Shown here piece by piece: positions 5,879-5,928 of a DNA stretch of 5,928 nucleotides. The notes beneath the pieces were generated by a model. That model saw only the letters and a list, made by a program, of their open reading frames with translations, ran no database searches and was not told where the DNA came from. Each line of letters begins with the position of its first letter. The stretch's first letter is position 1. The position numbers and the translations under genes are program-made. Source of the DNA: Hydrogenovibrio sp. UBA654 (lineage in GTDB: Bacteria > Pseudomonadota > Gammaproteobacteria > Thiomicrospirales > Thiomicrospiraceae); NCBI GenBank assembly GCA_002299585.1, contig DBOE01000031.1, forward strand, positions 1-5,928, written 5' to 3'.

Positions 5879-5928
5879 GGGGGGGGGGGGGGGTTTTTTT
5901 TTTTTTCCCCAAAAAAATTTTTTTTTTT
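5879..5928. repeat. Terminal block of successive homopolymers, likely artefact
   Basis: The window ends in G15 (5879-5893), T13 (5894-5906), C4, A7 and T11 with no other sequence between. Consecutive long runs of all four bases are not expected in natural DNA and are typical of low-quality read ends at a contig edge. The G15 run might extend a real G tract upstream of the DUF4139 promoter, but what follows it should not be trusted. Confidence 0.75.

Overview
The window is an AT-rich bacterial stretch with six complete protein genes, no RNA gene, no insertion sequence and no CRISPR array. Gene content (a gammaproteobacterial-type TruD, a stand-alone HisI without HisE, an NDUFA9-like NAD(P)-binding protein and a DUF4139 exported protein), together with the low G+C, fits a gammaproteobacterium. 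A SUP05/Thioglobus-like sulfur oxidiser or a related invertebrate symbiont is my best guess. That is inference from composition and gene families, not something the sequence proves.

Layout. Bases 1-126 hold the unresolved end of something upstream, then an AT-rich leader. A small lipoprotein of unknown role (127-564, +) overlaps the start of truD (539-1564, +) by 26 bases. truD meets hisI (1561-2001, -) tail to tail, and the two stop codons share the four bases TTAA. hisI lies five bases downstream of a DEDDh 3'-5' exonuclease gene (2007-3086, -), so these two probably form one transcript. A 206-base divergent intergenic region (3087-3292) separates that pair from the NDUFA9-like gene (3293-4276, +). 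That gene uses a TTG start behind a very strong Shine-Dalgarno site and a good sigma70-like promoter. A 91-base gap with no clear terminator leads to the DUF4139 exported protein (4368-5807, -), which is convergent with the NDUFA9-like gene. The last 50 bases are a run of homopolymers (G15, T13, C4, A7, T11) that looks like a contig-end artefact.

The genes do not form one pathway. They cover tRNA pseudouridylation (truD), histidine biosynthesis (hisI), nucleic-acid processing (exonuclease), a possible role linked to respiratory complex I or quinones (NDUFA9-like), and two envelope proteins of unknown function.

I see no new defence or mobile system here. The most interesting signal is a 12-base G/C homopolymer placed where the spacer between the -35 and -10 boxes of the exonuclease-hisI promoter would be. 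This arrangement could make transcription phase-variable by slippage, but the tract's length and the promoter both need experimental confirmation.
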